A stretch of DNA of 64,000 bases from Rhizobium sp. WYJ-E13. GTDB taxonomy: Bacteria; Pseudomonadota; Alphaproteobacteria; Rhizobiales; Rhizobiaceae. Both the position numbers and the translations under genes were made by a program. The notes beneath the pieces were generated by a model. The model was not told where the DNA came from. It did no database searches and worked only from the letters and a program-made list of their open reading frames with translations. Below, one piece after another: positions 1 through 10,783 of this stretch (position 1 is its first letter; each line of letters begins with the position of its first letter). Location of the stretch: the NCBI RefSeq assembly GCF_018987265.1, contig NZ_CP076853.1:1860001-1924000 (forward strand), written 5' to 3'.

Positions 1-2
1 TG

Positions 3-188
3 CCGAAGGAAGCCAAAAGCTGGAAATTCCGGCAGGCGATCTGCAAGTTCCTTCAGGAAGCAGACACCGTGAAGCGGTTCAGAAATCGCTATGCAAGCCA
101 ACCGGTGAAACTCCACTTCGATGGCGTCTACAACAACTATTACAATGCTCGCAGCTGGCCTGCCGACCGCCGGCTGAACGGCGGGTGA
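3..188 (+). CDS. C-terminal end of a truncated protein, unknown
   Basis: An open frame enters from the left edge of the window and runs 61 codons to a TGA at 186-188. Its codon use is like that of the surrounding genes, and the residues are aromatic-rich near the end (a YNNYYNARSW stretch). The start lies outside the window. I do not recognise the family. It could be the tail of a hypothetical protein or of a mobile-element protein; nothing in view decides this. Confidence 0.4.
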   Translation, partial: PKEAKSWKFRQAICKFLQEADTVKRFRNRYASQPVKLHFDGVYNNYYNARSWPADRRLNGG

Positions 189-284
189 AATCAGGGCGCC
201 GCCCGCGTCCGGATCGGAGGTAGGCATCCACCCGCTCGACAGCAGCCGCCTTCATGAGGAATGATCCCGCACGGCCGGCGCTTC

Positions 285-860
285 TCACCCCTGCACAGCC
301 GCTTTCCGATAGGCCGCAACCGTCATCCACACGGCCGACAGCAGGAAATAGAACGCGCCGAATCCCGCATAGGGCGCAATGTCGAGAATGCTGGGCGGCG
401 TGGTTGCGAATGACTTGCCGATCATGAAGCCGCCGGCGAGCGTCGATTGCGCGCCGCTGAGGATCATCACCCATTGCGCGCCGTAGACGCGCCAGCGCCG
501 CACCGCCGCCGAAAGCTGCAGCAGGCCGGAGAAGATCGCCCAGATGCCAAAGACCGCGAGAACGGCATAGGTGCTGTTGAGGACGGCAATGATGACGGCG
601 AACGTGGTGATGGTGCTAACGGCGACGTTGAACGTCTGGGCCGGGTTCGCCTTCAGGCCACCATTCGAGCGGGCATCCACGAGGTTCGCCACCGCATCCC
701 AGGCCGGATAGATGACGAGCAGCACCGAGGCGACCGCCGATTGGCTGCCGGACACCGTGGCCGACAGAACGGCAGCAATGATCCAGCCGATTGAGAACAG
801 CGCACGGACGAAATAGTAGGATCGCAACCAGCTCGATTGCGGGGAAGATTGGTTCTGCAT
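285..860 (-). CDS. DUF308-type integral membrane protein
   Basis: A 191-residue protein made almost entirely of hydrophobic helices, roughly residues 14-36, 42-60, 79-117 (two helices), 128-148 and 160-182. This fits the DUF308/HdeD-like membrane family, whose molecular function is not established. It is transcribed away from the TetR regulator that begins at 1019. Between the two start codons lie two copies of a CCTACY-N4-GGTAGG element, so it is probably the target of that repressor. The role is unknown; an envelope or acid-stress role is only a guess from HdeD. Confidence 0.75.
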   Translation of the reverse strand: MQNQSSPQSSWLRSYYFVRALFSIGWIIAAVLSATVSGSQSAVASVLLVIYPAWDAVANLVDARSNGGLKANPAQTFNVAVSTITTFAVIIAVLNSTYAVLAVFGIWAIFSGLLQLSAAVRRWRVYGAQWVMILSGAQSTLAGGFMIGKSFATTPPSILDIAPYAGFGAFYFLLSAVWMTVAAYRKAAVQG

Positions 861-882
861 GACAAGCTCCTTGTTCTGTCTT

Positions 883-898
883 CCTACTAGTAGGTAGG
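883..898. promoter_or_regulatory. Putative TetR operator, copy 1
   Basis: The sequence CCTACTAGTAGGTAGG reads as CCTACT-N4-GGTAGG, an inverted repeat with one mismatch. It also contains the perfect 12-base palindrome CCTACTAGTAGG. It lies 23 bases upstream of the DUF308 start and matches the element at 994-1009. Confidence 0.7.
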
Positions 899-993
899 CA
901 AACTTGGAGAGTCAACTGTTCAAACGCGCCTTCCCCTGCAGGGCGGAACACATGCTCGTGAGCGAGCCCTCGGCACCCGGACTTGACAGCCTC

Positions 994-1009
994 CCTACCA
1001 ACAGGTAGG
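994..1009. promoter_or_regulatory. Putative TetR operator, copy 2
   Basis: CCTACC-AACA-GGTAGG is a perfect 6-4-6 inverted repeat ending 9 bases before the TetR start codon. A TTGACA at 983-988 would serve as the -35 element, placing the operator across the core promoter. This suggests autorepression. Confidence 0.75.
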
Positions 1010-1018
1010 CCAAGCAGC

Positions 1019-1591
1019 ATGGAACAGACGACCTCGGAAAGAATACTGGACGTGGCGCAGTCTCTCGTCGTGGCGGGAGGCTATAACGGCTTCAGCTATG
1101 CCGATATTTCCGATGCGATCGGCATCCGCAAGGCGAGCATCCACCACCATTTCCCCACCAAGGCCGAACTGGTGCAGGTGCTGGTCGATCGCTATACGCA
1201 GCGCGCCGAATCCGGGCTTAACTCGCTGCGCGAACACGTCCCCGGTCCTGCCGAGCAGCTGCAGGCCTATCTGAACTACTGGCAGAAATGCATTCTCGAT
1301 GCATCAGAGCCTTTCTGCGTCTGCGCCATGCTCGCCTGCGAAATGCAGATGCTGCCAGACACTGTGGCGTCGCATGTGCGACGGCATTTCGAGAACCTGG
1401 CCGCCTGGCTGGCATCGGTGCTGAAAGCCGGCGCGGAGCAGAAGCTCTTCCGCCTGAATGGATCCCCCGAGGAGGAAGCCCAGATCCTGATGGCGTCAGT
1501 TCACGGCGCCATGCTGTCCGCCCGCGCGCTCAGCCAGCCCAGCCTGTTTGCCGCGATCGTCGGCCCGCAGATCGCCAGACTCAAGGCGTAG
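1019..1591 (+). CDS. TetR/AcrR family transcriptional repressor
   Basis: A 190-residue regulator. Residues 7-55 form the helix-turn-helix, with the typical FSYADISDAIGIRKASIHHH pattern followed by FPTKAELV. The C-terminal ligand domain contains three cysteines (CVCAMLAC) near residues 98-105, which might respond to thiol-reactive or metal ligands; that is inference. The ATG at 1019 is chosen because an earlier in-frame start at 983 would lie within the promoter and operator. It is divergent from the DUF308 gene and flanked by two matching operators, so it likely represses both genes. Confidence 0.85.
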   Translation: MEQTTSERILDVAQSLVVAGGYNGFSYADISDAIGIRKASIHHHFPTKAELVQVLVDRYTQRAESGLNSLREHVPGPAEQLQAYLNYWQKCILDASEPFCVCAMLACEMQMLPDTVASHVRRHFENLAAWLASVLKAGAEQKLFRLNGSPEEEAQILMASVHGAMLSARALSQPSLFAAIVGPQIARLKA

Positions 1592-1641
1592 AAGCACTCA
1601 AGGCATAGAAGCGGCGGCTGTCCTGGCGGCTCGTATCCGCA

Positions 1642-4026
<2,385 letters not shown>

Positions 4027-4062
4027 TTTGGTTCCCCCTGGTTTTGCCGCGCTGGTGGAATC

Positions 4063-4200
4063 GCAGACGATCGCGATGTCACCCGCGATGCCGAAGCCGC
4101 CCGAATGATGATTGCATTCCGCGATCCGCGCAGCGCGCGTCGGCGAACTGAGCGATGTCGAGGTGAAATACGAAATCAGGCCGAGGAGACTGCCTTTCGC
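4063..4200 (-). pseudogene. Decayed sulfatase active-site fragment
   Basis: On the minus strand one frame reads YFTSTSLSSPTRAARIAECN followed by HHSGGFGIAGD. This aligns residue for residue with the neighbouring sulfatase's [27 protein letters not shown]. The modifiable cysteine has become serine, the expected conserved flanks are missing, and the frame runs on without a sulfatase body into the promoter of the intact gene. It is best read as a remnant of a second, tandem sulfatase gene. An ATG preceded by a good ribosome site at 4282 opens a different frame of the same DNA, consistent with frameshift decay. Confidence 0.7.
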
Positions 4201-4444
4201 GCAAGATCGGCCGCGCCGATGCCGGCACTGAGCCGATGGCGATAAAATGCATACATGCAGGCAGACTGCGAACGATCGTCATCTCGGCAGCTCCCCCTCA
4301 CGCAACCGAATAGCCGTCGTATTAGGCATATCTAAATTAACACTGGAGAGAACGCCAGTCGAGCATCGAATATTCGCCGCCAGTGCCCGCAACAAATCTC
4401 TTGAAGACGCCCCCGGCAGTCGAGCCGATGCTCTGGCCGGATCA

Positions 4445-6205
4445 TCATCTCAGCGAGAGTGATTTCTTCCGGGCTGCGGCCTTGCGCGGCGTCAACGGCA
4501 GGCCGGCATCGCAATTGCGCATGACCAGCGTTTCGGTGACGGATTCGTCCGCATAGGTCTCCTGCATTCGGATATAGACCGCCGACAGGCTCGGATCGAG
4601 GGAAAGTGCCTGCCGAACCAAGAGTTCCGCCTTTCCGGCGTCACCGCAAGCCATGCTGGCGGCAACCTGATAGAGCGACTTGCGCCTGGTCTGAAAGGGC
4701 AGCGTCAGGGCGACGCGCATCATGTTTTCGAAACGGCCGAGCGCGTAGAGGGCCGCCACCCGCTCTTCGGTGATCCAGACCGGCAGGAAGGGATCGAGCG
4801 TTTCCGCACGATCGAGCATGTCGAGGGCATGCTCAGCCTCCCCCGCATAAACATAGAAGGCCGCGCTGCGGCCAAGAATATAGGCGTCGTTCGGCGCGAG
4901 CTCGTGGGCACGAATGTGATGGTAACGCGCCGAAACGAAGTCGCCCGATTTCATCTTGATCGCGCCCATGATGCGATGGGCTTCCGGGTCGGACGGGTCG
5001 AGGGCGAGTGCATGTGCCACCTGCTGTTCGGCCCTACTCATGTCAAAGCTTGGCAGGTTGCTCCATGAGCAGACATGCATGGCGAAGGGACGGCCGAAAC
5101 CCGGGTCGGCCGCCATTGCCCGCTCGAACCAGGCCATGGCCTCGTGTATGTGAATATCCGACACGCCGATCAGGCGGTGATGGTCGAGACCCCGCAGATA
5201 ATACTCATAGGCCGTCATATTCTCCGGGCGCTTCAGCCGTACTGCCGCAAGTTCCGACTGCTCGATCCGTCCGGACACCGTTGCTGCAACACGCGCGATG
5301 ATCTCGTCCAGCACATCGAGCAATTCGCCAAACGGACGCTTGATGCGATCCGACCAGATGACGAGCCCCTCGCAGGTCTCGGTCAGCGCGATATTGACCC
5401 TCAGGTCGTCGCCCACCTGCCGGATCGAGCCGCTGATGACGTAGCCGACACCGAGAAGGCGGCCGATCTCGACCGGGTCCTTCGTCGTCAGCGCGGTCGC
5501 CGCCGAGCGCGAACTGACGAACAGCCCCCTCAGGCGGCTGAGTTCGAGCGTCAGGTCGTCGGTAATGCCTTCCGCCAGGAAACATTGATCTGCGACAGCG
5601 CCCGGCGCCACGTCGAATCGCGCCACTGCGATCGAATTGGTTCGGGGAGATTGCGCGGCACCGGGGGCGGATCGCGTCGGGGCGAACTGAAAGACGTGAC
5701 GGTCCACCAGTTCGGTGACCCGGTAAATCCGGATCGGCTCGACAATTCCCTTCAGCCGCCGTTCGCCGATATCTTCGAATCCGCAGGGCGAGACCCGCCG
5801 GACCTGGTCGTAAAGCAGGCCTGAAACCTCGATTGCGCCAGGTGGCGCAGACGCCTCGATGCGCGCGGCGATATTCACCCCGTCACCGCGCAGGTCCGAG
5901 CCTACGACGACGACATCAGCGAGATGCAGGCCGAACCGCATGTCGCCGCCGCTCGATCCGGGAAGGGCAGCGATCTCGGCGCGCGCCTCGATGGCGGACC
6001 TCAACGCATTGACAGGGCTGGCGAATTCGGCAAGCAAGGCATCGCCCGCCGCGCCGAAGACACGGCCGTCATGGCGCTGGACGACCGTGCGAACGGTCTC
6101 GAGAACAGAGTCGATCCGGCTGATCGCCCCTTCCTCGTCCGTTTCCATCGCGGGGGTGGAGCCAACGAAATCCCCGACCATGATCGTGGCCAGCTTGCGC
6201 TGCAT
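4445..6205 (-). CDS. Class III adenylate/guanylate cyclase with TPR C-terminus
   Basis: A 586-residue protein. Residues 1-170 form a class III nucleotide cyclase domain: the first metal aspartate is in MVGDFVGST, the second in AAGDALLAEF, and the transition-state Asn/Arg are in GDGVNIAARI. A TolB-like central segment (about 190-320) is followed by tetratricopeptide-type helices to about 560. No membrane segment is seen, so it is probably cytoplasmic. The ATG at 6205 follows a GAGGAGGGA ribosome site; upstream residues in the longer frame look non-coding. It is a paralogue of the gene at 37581. Its regulatory input is unknown. Confidence 0.85.
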   Translation of the reverse strand: MQRKLATIMVGDFVGSTPAMETDEEGAISRIDSVLETVRTVVQRHDGRVFGAAGDALLAEFASPVNALRSAIEARAEIAALPGSSGGDMRFGLHLADVVVVGSDLRGDGVNIAARIEASAPPGAIEVSGLLYDQVRRVSPCGFEDIGERRLKGIVEPIRIYRVTELVDRHVFQFAPTRSAPGAAQSPRTNSIAVARFDVAPGAVADQCFLAEGITDDLTLELSRLRGLFVSSRSAATALTTKDPVEIGRLLGVGYVISGSIRQVGDDLRVNIALTETCEGLVIWSDRIKRPFGELLDVLDEIIARVAATVSGRIEQSELAAVRLKRPENMTAYEYYLRGLDHHRLIGVSDIHIHEAMAWFERAMAADPGFGRPFAMHVCSWSNLPSFDMSRAEQQVAHALALDPSDPEAHRIMGAIKMKSGDFVSARYHHIRAHELAPNDAYILGRSAAFYVYAGEAEHALDMLDRAETLDPFLPVWITEERVAALYALGRFENMMRVALTLPFQTRRKSLYQVAASMACGDAGKAELLVRQALSLDPSLSAVYIRMQETYADESVTETLVMRNCDAGLPLTPRKAAARKKSLSLR

Positions 6206-6333
6206 TCTCGATCCCTCCTCGCAACAGAAGCACGTGATGAGCAATGTAGCACATTCGCGGGGCTGGATGTTTTGCGATCGGCGATGCTGGCGAGGCGGAG
6301 GCAGGCGGGCGATGCCCCGGTCGTCGTCGGCCC

Positions 6334-6369
6334 GCATGTCAGGGGAATTCGGCATGTCAGGGGAATTTG
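6334..6369. repeat. Two-copy 18-bp tandem repeat
   Basis: GCATGTCAGGGGAATTCG at 6334-6351 is followed immediately by the same unit with one change at 6352-6369. It lies in the intergenic region between the cyclase and the DUF6455 gene and may be a duplication or part of a regulatory region. Confidence 0.85.
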
Positions 6370-6429
6370 ACCTGGAGCAATGACGACGGCGGAGATGGTG
6401 CGACGATATCTCCATTTGGAGGTACAGAC

Positions 6430-6840
6430 ATGACGATCGCTTCATCGCTACAGCAATGCTCCGCCAGCATCATCAGCGGATTTCACACGCTGACGGAAAG
6501 GCACCGCCGTCGGAGCGAATTATGGGCATTACCGCCGGCAGAACGCCAGCGTGTCGCCGACGAACTCCGTCTGACGACAAGCCAGTTGGAAAGGCTGGTT
6601 GCAGCCGGCCCGAAGGCATCCGTTGAAATGGAGAGGCTGATGGCCGCCCTCGGCATCGAAACTTTGAAGGTCGAGGCTGACTTCCCCTACCTGATGAACG
6701 ACTTTCAAGCGACCTGCGCGCAATGCAATGCGAAAAGGGCTTGCCGCCAGGCGCTCGCCGACGGCAATGCGCCGGAGCGGATACAAGCCTTCTGTCCGAA
6801 TGCCGACGAATTGTTCGCTCTCGCCGAGCGTCTGGCGTAG
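6430..6840 (+). CDS. DUF6455-like small cysteine protein
   Basis: A 136-residue protein, mostly helical and without signal peptide or membrane segment. Residues 25-80 carry charged helices with LPPAERQRVADELRL. The C-terminal part holds four cysteines at 96, 99, 105 and 122 in the pattern C-x2-C-x5-C-x16-C, compatible with a metal or iron-sulfur site. A GGAGG ribosome site at 6417-6421 selects the ATG at 6430. The assignment to DUF6455 is from memory of the sequence pattern; no function is known to me. It precedes a metal ATPase on the same strand, about 220 bases apart. Confidence 0.65.
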   Translation: MTIASSLQQCSASIISGFHTLTERHRRRSELWALPPAERQRVADELRLTTSQLERLVAAGPKASVEMERLMAALGIETLKVEADFPYLMNDFQATCAQCNAKRACRQALADGNAPERIQAFCPNADELFALAERLA

Positions 6841-7061
6841 ATCTCGAAACAATGCGGATCTGCCGAGAGTTCACCGCCGCGCGTCAGTGAACCGAAGCAC
6901 CAGAACACCCTACCCCGCTCCTGAAGAGCCGGCCCGGCTTCGAAGAGCTCTAGGAGAAATCCAGTGACTGTGCCAAATTCCCGCACGCATAACGGGCGCC
7001 GGGCGACGAGTTCGAACGTCGGCGCTTGCGCACCCGAATGGAAAATGGGAGGCGTGCGGCC

Positions 7062-8948
7062 ATGAGTGTTCTGGAAGAGCCGAAGGTTGAGCCTCCAATT
7101 CGCGGTTTCGGCGAATTGCGCGCATGGATGCCAGGCATCGGCCTGCGGTCGACGATCATGGCGGCGGCAGCGGTGCTGGGTCTGGTGGGCGCCTTCGTCC
7201 TCTTCCTGCTGGACTTCGGTGAAGCAAGCCGGCTGGCCCTTGCGGCAAGCACCGCTGCCGCCCTTGCCTTCCTGCTGATCGACATCGTTGCCAAGCTTAG
7301 AAACGGCGATTTCGGTCTCGACCTGATCGCCGCCCTCGCCATGGGCTCGACTCTCTGGTTCGGCGAATATCTGGCCGGAGCGATCGTTGCCCTCATGTAT
7401 GCCGGCGGCCAGTTTCTGGAAGCCTATGCGCATCGGCGTGCCGACGAAGGCATGTCGGCCCTCCTGGCACAGGTGCCGCGAACCGCACTTCGCCTGCGCG
7501 AAGACGGCCTGGAGGAAGTCCCCATTCCCGACATTGCGGTCGGCGATATCCTGATGATCCGCAGGGGCGATGTCATCCCGGCGGACGGCACGCTGATATC
7601 GGACATTGCATCGATCGATCAATCCGTCCTGACGGGCGAAGCCTTCCCGGTTCGCCTCTCGAGCGGCGAGCGGATCGAAAGCGGCGCCACCAATGCCGGG
7701 GACGCGATCGAGATCAGGGTGGAACGCCGTGCCGAGGACAGCACCTATTCCGCCATCGTCAAACTGGTCGAGGCATCCCGGCGTTCCAAGGCGCGGATAG
7801 CGCGGCTCGCCGATCGGTATTCGATCGGCTTTCTTCTTCTGACGCTGGCAATCGCGCTCGGCGCCACCATCCTGTCCGGTGACATGGCGCGGATCGTCGC
7901 GGTTCTCGTCGTCGCAACCCCCTGCCCGCTGATCCTCGCCGTTCCCGTGGCGCTAGCGGCCGGAACCTCGAAGGCTGCAAAGGCGGGCGTGCTGGTGAAG
8001 GGTGCAGGTCCGCTGGAGATCCTGGCGGACGCCTCTGTCGCGGTCTTCGACAAGACCGGCACGCTGACCGCTGGCGATCCCGAGGTCGTCTCGATCGACG
8101 GCCCTGAAAGCCCTGACAGAGTCTTGCACCTCGCCGCCTCGCTCGACCAGGCATCGTCGCATGTCGTCGGCCGGGCGATCGTCAAGGAGGCCCAGAGACG
8201 TCGGCTGGTGCTGTCACGCCCGACTGACGTATCGGAGCGTCCCGGCGCCGGCATTTCCGGGCTTGTCGACGGTATCAGGGTGAGCGTCGGCGGCGACAAT
8301 TACTTCACGCCGGATGGCAAGCCATCGCGCCCCACGGAGGGGAAAGGCAGGATGCAGGCAAAGGTCTTCATCGATGGCCGGATTGCAGGTGAAATCGGCT
8401 TCGAGGATCGCCTGCGCGGCGATGCCGTCGACCTCGTCAAAAAGCTTCGCAAACTGGGTTTCGGCCGGATCGTGCTTGCGACCGGCGACGAGCGCAGCGT
8501 CGCGACCGCCATTGCCGGCTCCCTGTCGCTGGATGCCGTCGAGGCCCGGCTCTCTCCCGCCGAGAAGGTCGAGGTCATCACCAGGGAACGCATGGCCGGT
8601 AAACGCATGGGGGGAAAGGTTCTGATGGTCGGCGACGGCGTCAACGATGCTCCCGCACTCGCAGCCGCCGATGTCGGCATTGCCGTCGGCGCCACCAATC
8701 TTGCGGCAGCAGCCGAAGCCGCCGACATCGTCCTCATCCGCAACGATCTGAACAGGATCGCTTCGGCCATCGAAATAGCAAGACGCTCCCGCGCCATCGC
8801 CGTCCAGAGCATTTTCGCCGGCATCGGCCTCTCGCTCGTCGCCATGATCTTCGCCGGCGCGGGCTTCCTGCCGCCGGTCACGGGCGCCATGCTGCAGGAA
8901 GTGATCGATGTGGCCGTGATCCTGAATGCGCTGCGGGCGCTGCGCTAG
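7062..8948 (+). CDS. P1B-type heavy-metal ATPase with TPCP motif (P1B-5-like)
   Basis: A 628-residue inner-membrane metal pump. It has the catalytic DKTGTLT at about 330-336, GDGVNDAPAL near the end of the nucleotide-binding region, and TGEA (in place of TGES) in the actuator domain at 191-194. The transmembrane metal motif is TPCP at 286-289, not the copper-type CPC. In rhizobia the P1B-5 ATPase Nia, with this motif, has been linked to nickel and iron export. No N-terminal metal-binding domain and no C-terminal hemerythrin domain is present. GGGAGG upstream supports the ATG at 7062. The metal is inferred, not proven. Confidence 0.88.
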   Translation: MSVLEEPKVEPPIRGFGELRAWMPGIGLRSTIMAAAAVLGLVGAFVLFLLDFGEASRLALAASTAAALAFLLIDIVAKLRNGDFGLDLIAALAMGSTLWFGEYLAGAIVALMYAGGQFLEAYAHRRADEGMSALLAQVPRTALRLREDGLEEVPIPDIAVGDILMIRRGDVIPADGTLISDIASIDQSVLTGEAFPVRLSSGERIESGATNAGDAIEIRVERRAEDSTYSAIVKLVEASRRSKARIARLADRYSIGFLLLTLAIALGATILSGDMARIVAVLVVATPCPLILAVPVALAAGTSKAAKAGVLVKGAGPLEILADASVAVFDKTGTLTAGDPEVVSIDGPESPDRVLHLAASLDQASSHVVGRAIVKEAQRRRLVLSRPTDVSERPGAGISGLVDGIRVSVGGDNYFTPDGKPSRPTEGKGRMQAKVFIDGRIAGEIGFEDRLRGDAVDLVKKLRKLGFGRIVLATGDERSVATAIAGSLSLDAVEARLSPAEKVEVITRERMAGKRMGGKVLMVGDGVNDAPALAAADVGIAVGATNLAAAAEAADIVLIRNDLNRIASAIEIARRSRAIAVQSIFAGIGLSLVAMIFAGAGFLPPVTGAMLQEVIDVAVILNALRALR

Positions 8949-8958
8949 GCAACGAGCC

Positions 8959-9432
8959 TCAGGCTTTGCCCAGATGCTTCGGCCAGAATTCCTGATGGAC
9001 TGCGGCAGCTTCCTCTTCGAGGTTCGTCGGTCCCTCAACGGTGACAATGCGCGCGCCGGTCTGCAGCACCGCCCGGCTCGGCACATTCAACCCGATCCCG
9101 GCAATCTCGCCAAGCCGCACCTCCGAGCACGCAAACACCATCCGCCCGATGCCCGACCAGTAGATCGCCCCGGAGCACATCGCGCACGGCTCCGTGCTGG
9201 TGTAGAGCGTGCAGTCGGCAAGATAGGCAGTGTTGTAGTGCTTTGCCGCAAGCTTAATGAGGTTCATCTCGGCATGGTTCGTCATGTCGTGGCCGGTGAA
9301 GACGCTGTTTTCGGCGCGCAGGACGATCTCGCCGTCCTTCACCAACACCGACCCAAACGGCTCGTCGCCGTTTTCCATCGCAGATTTCGAGAGCGCGATC
9401 GCCTCGCGTAAAAACGGCTCGTGTTTTTCCAT
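8959..9432 (-). CDS. Nucleoside/cytidine deaminase-like zinc hydrolase
   Basis: A 157-residue member of the cytidine/deoxycytidylate deaminase superfamily. The zinc histidine and catalytic glutamate are in HAEMN at 53-57, and the two zinc cysteines are in PCAMC at 82-86. The fold and length match nucleoside or guanine deaminases that act on free bases or nucleosides in the cytoplasm. A GGGGAGA ribosome site lies just before the ATG at 9432. The longer upstream frame lacks coding character. It is convergent with the metal ATPase and has no obvious functional neighbour. The substrate cannot be told from sequence. Confidence 0.85.
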   Translation of the reverse strand: MEKHEPFLREAIALSKSAMENGDEPFGSVLVKDGEIVLRAENSVFTGHDMTNHAEMNLIKLAAKHYNTAYLADCTLYTSTEPCAMCSGAIYWSGIGRMVFACSEVRLGEIAGIGLNVPSRAVLQTGARIVTVEGPTNLEEEAAAVHQEFWPKHLGKA

Positions 9433-9620
9433 CAGAGTCTCCCCAAGCTCACAGCTGGAGCGAACTGATTTTGTCTTGAATCGGAGCGATTTCCAAGGGC
9501 TGCAGATCAGATTCAAGATCAGCGATCCGTATCGCCGCAGGTAGAAGCGAACGACGTCGCCGTCACCTGTGTCCCATCGGGATCGCAGATGGCGGCGACG
9601 ATATCTAGTCGGCCTCTCGT

Positions 9621-10454
9621 TCAGTGGACGAGGAACAGCGGCAGCTTGCAATCCTCGATCATCCTGCGGGTCACGCCGCCGAACAGGCTCTGCTGCCATC
9701 TCGGGTGGTTGTAGGCCCCCATGGCGATCAAGTTCGCGCCCATGTCCACCGCATGCCGGGTAATGATCTCGTCGGCGTTCTTGCCCTCGCTCGAAAGGCG
9801 ATCGATCTGGACTTTGACGCCATGGCGGGCAAGGAAGGCTGCGATATCGGCGCCCGGCTCTTCGCCGTTCACGCCCATGCGGGCCAAAGGGTCGACCATC
9901 GTCACATGAACGATTTCGGCTCTCTCCAGGAAATCGAGCGACTGGCGGGCGGCCCGCGCTGCCTCGTTGCTGGAATCCCATGCCAGCACCACGGCTCTGG
10001 GCGACGTAGTGATTGCGTGCCGTCCGCGGTTGATCAGGATCGGCGTCGGCGCCTGGAAAAGCGCGCCATCGAAGATCCGCTTTCTGAGGTCGGCATCCTC
10101 AGCCACATCAGATCCCAAGAGCACGATGTCGGCATAAAGCGCACGCTGGGCGACATCCTGGTCGGCCCATGCAAATTCCGTATAGAGATCCTGGACCTCG
10201 AACGAGAGGCCGCTGGTTGAAAGCGTCTCCTTGATTTTCGCAGCCGTCGAGGCGAGCTCGTCGATTTCCCGCTGCCTCTCATCCAGCCAGGCGGTCGAGA
10301 TCGCATTATATTCCCCGAACGACGGGGTCGCCCCGATGGAGACGGCAAGCGCGGTCAGATGTGCCCCATAGGTGGCGCAAAAGCTCGTCGCACTTTTCAG
10401 ATCCTGCTCGTATTTGTTGCCCTTGAGGATGCTCAGAACTGTCGTAATGGCCAT
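9621..10454 (-). CDS. Universal stress protein (tandem UspA domains)
   Basis: A 277-residue cytoplasmic protein with two UspA-like halves (about 1-145 and 150-277). The second half ends with GANLIAMGAYNHPR and IEDCKLPLFLVH, typical of the ATP-site region, but the canonical glycine loop is modified, so ATP binding is uncertain. It is divergent from the DUF3141-pta-ackA-fabI operon. A palindrome TTGAC-ATTA-GTCAA lies 58-71 bases upstream of its start codon and looks like an FNR/FixK site. Usp genes are frequent members of oxygen-limitation regulons in proteobacteria. Confidence 0.87.
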   Translation of the reverse strand: MAITTVLSILKGNKYEQDLKSATSFCATYGAHLTALAVSIGATPSFGEYNAISTAWLDERQREIDELASTAAKIKETLSTSGLSFEVQDLYTEFAWADQDVAQRALYADIVLLGSDVAEDADLRKRIFDGALFQAPTPILINRGRHAITTSPRAVVLAWDSSNEAARAARQSLDFLERAEIVHVTMVDPLARMGVNGEEPGADIAAFLARHGVKVQIDRLSSEGKNADEIITRHAVDMGANLIAMGAYNHPRWQQSLFGGVTRRMIEDCKLPLFLVH

Positions 10455-10783
10455 GATGGCTGCCTCCGTGAATGCATGTCACGAAGCTAACAATCCGGCC
10501 CGGTGCGGTCTTTGACATTAGTCAACACGGTCCCGCAGCAGGCTCGGCGAATGGCGCCTGCTGCCGATATGGATGACGGTCGAAGGGCGAGCCGAAGACG
10601 GCCCGTAAACTACCGTAAAATACGTTGCACCGGGAGGCACTCCAACTATGCTGCAGGTGCTAACAAGACTCCCGTGGCCGGCAGCGTCGCCTGAGCACGG
10701 AATGCGCACGAGGATCGAGATTATTATCTTCCAGCATTAGGTCTTTGAACTCCCGCCGAGAGCGGTCAGCCAGGAGGTTTGAC
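10455..10783. other. Divergent intergenic region, usp / DUF3141 operon
   Basis: A 329-base stretch between two divergent starts. It holds the FNR/FixK-type box at 10512-10525 and an AGGAGG ribosome site at 10772-10777. I see no clear PHO box (CTGTCAT-type direct repeat) and no supported gene. Confidence 0.7.
10512..10525. promoter_or_regulatory. FNR/FixK-type box
   Basis: TTGACATTAGTCAA is a perfect TTGAC-N4-GTCAA dyad. It fits the TTGAY-N4-RTCAA half-site pattern of the FNR/FixK/FnrN regulators. It is about 58 bases from the usp start and about 258 from the DUF3141 start, so a direct effect is likelier on usp. No FNR-family gene is in the window. Confidence 0.65.

Noticed and set aside
10526..10783. 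A PHO box upstream of the DUF3141-pta-ackA-fabI operon
   Set aside because: I looked for the CTGTCAT-N4-CTGTCAT pattern because a related Sinorhizobium operon is phosphate controlled, and found no convincing copy.
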